Source of the DNA: a virus
Virus record (IMG/VR): IMGVR_UViG_3300025325_000140
Location: 1 to 23,503 of that record
Length of the DNA stretch: 23,503 nucleotides
Direction: 5' to 3' (one strand)
The position numbers and the translations under genes are program-made. Each line of letters begins with the position of its first letter. The stretch's first letter is position 1. Positions 19,980 through 23,503 of the stretch are shown here, one piece after another. The notes below the pieces were generated by a model that worked only from the letters and a program-made list of their open reading frames with translations, was not told where the DNA came from and did not search any database.

Positions 19980-22481
19980 TTAGCTGATAATAGTATCAGG
20001 AGTTCTAATGGCGGCAATTGAACGCCCTGTTGCTGGGAAAGTTGAAGCCTGTGAGAACGGAAGTATCTTTGTCGCTGATGTTGACCTTCTTACACGAGCC
20101 ACAATATTTCTTGTTGATACATATACCACTATTACGTCTTCACTTGTACTTGAGGTAGTTGCGTCAATATAAGGTACATAAGCAGTATCACTTCCATCAT
20201 AACCACCTGCGTGAGATGAGCCGAGAGTAAATATACTACCCGACCAACCTGTATAAGCTATTCTTTCGTTAGCCGCCGCATCTCCAAACTTTACTATCCT
20301 TAAAATACCAGTTGACGGAGTATCATTAGGGATAGCTTCTTGAACTTCAAAAGTAGTATCCGCCGCACCATTATTTGTTGCGTGTGAAGTAAAGTAAGCA
20401 TCGTTTACCACTTCACTATTTGTTCCATCTGAAATTGCTACCATTACAGTATCACCAGAAACAAGGTTTGTAACCTCAATTGCCTGATAATTAGGAGGAG
20501 TATTAATATCTCCATCTTCATCGGTTAACTGATATGCCTGAGCATCCGCCGCCGCTACGTCTTGAATCCAAACACCTCTAGCTCCGAAGAAAACACCTCC
20601 AGCAAAAGTGCCAAAAGGAGATACTGATACTGGAGCATAAGTATTAGTGTCATCTTCATCACGATACGCCGCTAAATATTCTTGTCCGTCAAACACTTCT
20701 CTCCCCAAAGTAGAACCGCCCGTTAGCTCATACAAAGGATACATTTGTGTAGCATTTGTATCTCCTGTTACATATTTTAGATATTCGTAAAGCTCCTGGA
20801 CTGTTCTGCTATTCAAATCAGCAATTACATTGTAAGGCTGTGCGGTTTCATTTAAGAATTGTTTCGTTAAATTCTTATCAAGGGTTACTACCGAGGTTGT
20901 AGTAGAAGTACCACTTCCATTATCGGTAATTGCTTCAGCTGATTGCCATGCGGTTGAACCATCTACTATATTTCCAAGAGTTAATCTTGTTCCTGATGTT
21001 TTCTCTAATACCCAGCCAGTAGCGCCTGAAGTTCCACCTGTTACTTTCTTGCCTACCGTGAAAGTGGTGGTAGAAGTAACATCAATATAGCCATTTACAA
21101 ACCAAAGACCTATATCACCATATCCAGAAGATACTGTTGTTGAAGCATAAACACCATCTCCTACTCCCGCATTACCAGTAGCCCCAGAGGGGGTTTCTGA
21201 CAAAGCTTCAACTGTCGTATATTTCTTGTAGTAATCAACATCAACATCATAAGCGACATCGGCCATCAAAACCATCTTTCCTGTTGTACCGTCATCTTGA
21301 AGTCCCTTTATCTCTCTTTGGGCACCACTTGAGCCGCCGTTAAGAATAGAACCGACTGTGAAAGGACCAGTAGCTTCATCTGTATATGTAATATAAGTAT
21401 CGCCAAGAGTTCCGTTGGCTGTTACGCCAGAAGCACCTGTACCTGTTATTGCTTCTCCTGTTTGGAACACTCCTGTTACATTTCCTAATTCAAGTAAACC
21501 CTCACCTGTCCAGTCTGTAACTGCAATAACCTCTGCTGTTGCACCAGAAGTGCCTCCTGTAATTGTTGCACCCACGCTTGGGAGAGTTGTGTGAAGAACT
21601 AATAAGTAATGACTGCCCCCTGTGTTGTTAATATCTGTTTTAGTACCCAAAGCCACAGGTACCGAACCTCCACCAGTAAGGTCAGCAACAGAGTGTGAAT
21701 ACTCATCTGCGTACTGTCTTGCAAACACTGTCACAAACCCTGGTTCATAAGCTGAATTAGCAGTACCAATTAGAGTTCCCGCTCTTTTAACTTGAATAAG
21801 AACGTCAATTGCTCCTCTGTCCCAATTAGTTAGGGTTGACCACTCTGCAATACGAGAGCCATCTTGGAAGATATAAACCTGTGGACTTGGAGAGGTTGCC
21901 AAGGTACCAATTGTGTAAAGGTTAGTATACAGTTCTTCTCCTGTAGTTGATGCCGCAAGTAAATCATCTCCTCCACCTGTTCCCGCACCATTATCCAAAT
22001 CAAGAGCAGTTGAATCGTTAGCAAAAGTATCACCCGTATCATCTACTCTTACCCACCACCATCTCAAAGTATTATTGTAACCAAGCAAAGTTCCTGTATC
22101 GGAAGGTGTACCACCAGCATATCCAACTTCTCTACCAATATCTCCTGCTACCGCATTTACATAAGTAGCAGAATCAAACTTTAGAAGCCTAATACCATCG
22201 TTATAAATAGCGGCATCATAACCAACAGTATCAATAGAACCACCGCCAAGATACTTTTGAGCATAACTTTGAGGAGAAATATCAAGCCACCAACCATTAA
22301 TCATTCTGTATGCGTTAGGGGTCTGTGCTGACATTGGAACAAGGTCATCCATTCCACCAAGGTCGTCTAAAGCCTGAAGAACCGCTGTGTAAAGAGCTTT
22401 GACCGTATAAACAGTAGTACCAGATATATGTTCTATCTTACGAACATCGTAATTAATTTTGAAGTCATCTAAAATTGCCAT
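19980..22481 (-). CDS. Large beta-rich structural protein with internal GGTSGA repeats
   Basis: An 833-residue protein, very rich in Gly, Thr, Ser, Asp and Val and poor in Cys. The N-terminal domain (1-120) includes VKALYTAVLQALDDL and VPMSAQTP, followed by INGWWLDI (61-68). Between 300 and 530 a repeat of roughly 45-100 residue spacing carries VG-x-x-[IV]-x-GG[TS]SGA (309-315, 382-387, 482-488) followed by strand-rich segments, such as LELGNV and LTLGNI. The C-terminal module (about 698-833) is shared with the upstream protein at 22704-23503, including SHATNN and the identical end DTIIS. It is likely a tail or virion-surface protein. It starts 7 nt after the small coiled-coil gene, with the AT-rich context TAAAATATG. 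Confidence 0.78.
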   Translation of the reverse strand: MAILDDFKINYDVRKIEHISGTTVYTVKALYTAVLQALDDLGGMDDLVPMSAQTPNAYRMINGWWLDISPQSYAQKYLGGGSIDTVGYDAAIYNDGIRLLKFDSATYVNAVAGDIGREVGYAGGTPSDTGTLLGYNNTLRWWWVRVDDTGDTFANDSTALDLDNGAGTGGGDDLLAASTTGEELYTNLYTIGTLATSPSPQVYIFQDGSRIAEWSTLTNWDRGAIDVLIQVKRAGTLIGTANSAYEPGFVTVFARQYADEYSHSVADLTGGGSVPVALGTKTDINNTGGSHYLLVLHTTLPSVGATITGGTSGATAEVIAVTDWTGEGLLELGNVTGVFQTGEAITGTGASGVTANGTLGDTYITYTDEATGPFTVGSILNGGSSGAQREIKGLQDDGTTGKMVLMADVAYDVDVDYYKKYTTVEALSETPSGATGNAGVGDGVYASTTVSSGYGDIGLWFVNGYIDVTSTTTFTVGKKVTGGTSGATGWVLEKTSGTRLTLGNIVDGSTAWQSAEAITDNGSGTSTTTSVVTLDKNLTKQFLNETAQPYNVIADLNSRTVQELYEYLKYVTGDTNATQMYPLYELTGGSTLGREVFDGQEYLAAYRDEDDTNTYAPVSVSPFGTFAGGVFFGARGVWIQDVAAADAQAYQLTDEDGDINTPPNYQAIEVTNLVSGDTVMVAISDGTNSEVVNDAYFTSHATNNGAADTTFEVQEAIPNDTPSTGILRIVKFGDAAANERIAYTGWSGSIFTLGSSHAGGYDGSDTAYVPYIDATTSSTSEDVIVVYVSTRNIVARVRRSTSATKILPFSQASTFPATGRSIAAIRTPDTIIS

Positions 22482-22488
22482 ATTTTAA

Positions 22489-22644
22489 TTATTTACCCTC
22501 TAATTCCTTAATCTCTTTTTCAAGAATTTTAATCAAACTTTCAATTTGTTTTTTTTCTTTATTTTTTAACTTTTTATCCAAAAGAGATTTTTCAAGTGCC
22601 TTTATGTGCTTCTCCCTGGTTCCAACAGCATTTTTTATACTCAT
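22489..22644 (-). CDS. Very small coiled-coil protein
   Basis: A 51-residue ORF beginning MSIKNAVGTREKHIKALEKS and ending EKEIKELEGK. It is almost entirely charged helix, with Lys and Glu making up nearly half the residues and Leu/Ile at heptad-like spacing (I14, L17, L21, L26, I34, L37, I38, L41, I45, L48). It fills the gap between a promoter candidate and the 833-residue gene with a 7-nt spacer, which supports it being real. No Shine-Dalgarno is visible. It resembles the small coiled-coil protein at 19748-19978 in kind, not in sequence. Function unknown. Confidence 0.6.
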   Translation of the reverse strand: MSIKNAVGTREKHIKALEKSLLDKKLKNKEKKQIESLIKILEKEIKELEGK

Positions 22645-22660
22645 AGCAGTAATTAAATAA

Positions 22661-22690
22661 ATACTATTCTACCAAAAAACCAATTGTCAA
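22661..22690 (-). promoter_or_regulatory. Candidate sigma70-type promoter
   Basis: On the minus strand TTGACA (22690-22685), an 18-nt spacer with TGGTAGA at positions 11-17, and TAGTAT (22666-22661; 4 of 6). It is one of the two best -10 matches of the set, lies 13 nt after the stop of the upstream gene, and has no AGCAC hairpin or terminator behind it. It would drive the block from 22644 to 18637. Confidence 0.55.
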
Positions 22691-22703
22691 GAGGAGGGTT
22701 GTA

Positions 22704-23503
22704 TTAACTTATGATTGTGTCCTGTATTAAAACAGCCGTTACGCTTATATTTCCATCAATCGTTGCTGTAGTTTTATATGGAAAATATTTAGTTGTCCCT
22801 GTTGAAAGCCTTACTCTAATATCTACATCCATCTCACCGCCATAGTTATAACTTTCAGAAGCAATCCCTGACGCATTTGTTTCTTCATTCATTAAAGGAA
22901 CGGTTGCGGTATCTCCTGTCGCATAAGTCTTTGCTAATTTATGTATGGCATAATTTTTACTTGCCCAAGAAGCGTCCTCAGAAAGAGGGGTAGTTGTTAT
23001 TAAATTAGTAGCCTTTGATACAACTATTGCCCAATTATAAGGGCTGTCGGTATTGTAAATTGTATCTCCCTCCACAATATCCAAAGCCTCAACCCCCGTA
23101 TCAACTATTGTGGTTGAAGTCCCGCCACCTTCATCCGTTCCCGTAATAGCTGTTTTTAATGTAAAGGTACTACCGCTCTTTGCTAAATACCTATATGTCT
23201 GCTCTGTTTTACCAGCATTATCTTTTACTACCAACCAACCAGCAGTAGGATTATCGCCCTCTATTGTTTGAGTAATATCAAAAGTTAAATCTCCCCTTAC
23301 GTTATTTGTTGCATGAGAAGAATAAGGATTAGCAGGGTGTCCATATTCCGTTGTTTCCGAAGCTGATTTCTGAATATAAACCTGCGCTCCTTGAATTACC
23401 ACATTGTTCTCATCTTTAACGGTAACTGTTAAAGTTTTAGAGCTAACTATATTAGTAACTGAACTTGCCCCAGTATTCTTTACCGATATAGTTCCAACCC
23501 CCG
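22704..23503 (-). CDS. Beta-rich structural protein (5' end outside window)
   Basis: The frame is open from the TAA at 22704-22706 to the window edge, giving 265 visible residues. A GTG at 23402 could be a start, but the codons before it read on sensibly (TLTVTVKDENNVVIQGA), an Ig-like or carboxypeptidase-regulatory-like strand pattern, so the true start lies beyond 23503. The protein is rich in Thr, Ser, Val and Gly. SHATNN-x-x-GDLTFDI and the last 40 residues (RVRLSTGTTKYFPY ... DTIIS) are matched in the 833-residue protein downstream. It is probably a surface or tail component; the first half is unseen. Confidence 0.75.
   Translation of the reverse strand, partial: GVGTISVKNTGASSVTNIVSSKTLTVTVKDENNVVIQGAQVYIQKSASETTEYGHPANPYSSHATNNVRGDLTFDITQTIEGDNPTAGWLVVKDNAGKTEQTYRYLAKSGSTFTLKTAITGTDEGGGTSTTIVDTGVEALDIVEGDTIYNTDSPYNWAIVVSKATNLITTTPLSEDASWASKNYAIHKLAKTYATGDTATVPLMNEETNASGIASESYNYGGEMDVDIRVRLSTGTTKYFPYKTTATIDGNISVTAVLIQDTIIS

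Noticed and set aside
22704-23402. GTG at 23402 as the real start of the rightmost gene
   Set aside because: The frame is open through to 23503 and its codons form a plausible continuous beta-strand segment with the downstream part.
1-23503. CRISPR array, tRNA gene, insertion sequence or attachment site
   Set aside because: I found no regularly spaced direct repeats, cloverleaf, transposase or terminal inverted repeats when reading both strands by eye.

Overview
The window looks like the late, virion-morphogenesis part of a tailed bacteriophage or prophage genome, most likely short-tailed (podovirus-like). Every gene I accept lies on the minus strand, so transcription runs from high to low coordinates. 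The podovirus reading rests on four things: a connector-adaptor-like protein directly followed by a nozzle/stabilisation-like protein, a fibre and collar gene cluster, an amidase endolysin, and a block of internal-virion/ejection-type proteins that includes one giant protein of 2707 residues. There is no terminase, portal, major capsid, integrase or replication gene and no tRNA. The genes use the standard code. The host cannot be named from the sequence. Starts mostly lack a Shine-Dalgarno sequence and sit in TAATATG-like AT-rich contexts, while intergenic regions carry sigma70-type TTGACA boxes.

Layout in transcription order. (1) 23503 to 18637: the 3' part of a beta-rich structural protein (5' end outside the window), a small coiled-coil protein, an 833-residue structural protein, a second small coiled-coil protein, and a 398-residue protein that is probably a beta-helix. 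(2) 18629 to 11269: a regulatory leader, then the adaptor, the nozzle, four genes of fibre/collar type (two share an N-terminal anchor module and one carries three collar-like His-rich repeats), a Gln/Met/Pro-rich protein, an amidase endolysin and a small Lys-rich protein. (3) 11268 to 198: a second leader, then a 393-residue coiled-coil protein, the 2707-residue polyvalent protein, a 233-residue protein and a Pro/Thr-linker protein with a probable muralytic domain; these are plausible DNA-ejection proteins. (4) 194 to 1: a third leader and the start of a small coiled-coil protein of a kind often encoded near lysis genes.

The most interesting signal is noncoding. The three module boundaries (about 114-194, 11134-11226 and 18535-18629) carry the same architecture: a TTGACA promoter-like box, a 4-bp stem with an invariant AGCAC loop, and an intrinsic terminator whose U-tract ends shortly before the next start codon. 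The stems differ in sequence but keep their pairing (GGCA/TGCC, ATCG/CGAT, GGCG/CGCC). This is what a conserved RNA structure would show. No promoter-like box is visible between the terminators and the downstream genes, so a cis-acting attenuation or antitermination element (analogous in layout to nut or put sites), or a family of short terminator-ended RNAs, are the readings I favour. Both are inference.

No gene-free stretch exceeds 300 bases; the longest is 11120-11268, which holds the second leader.
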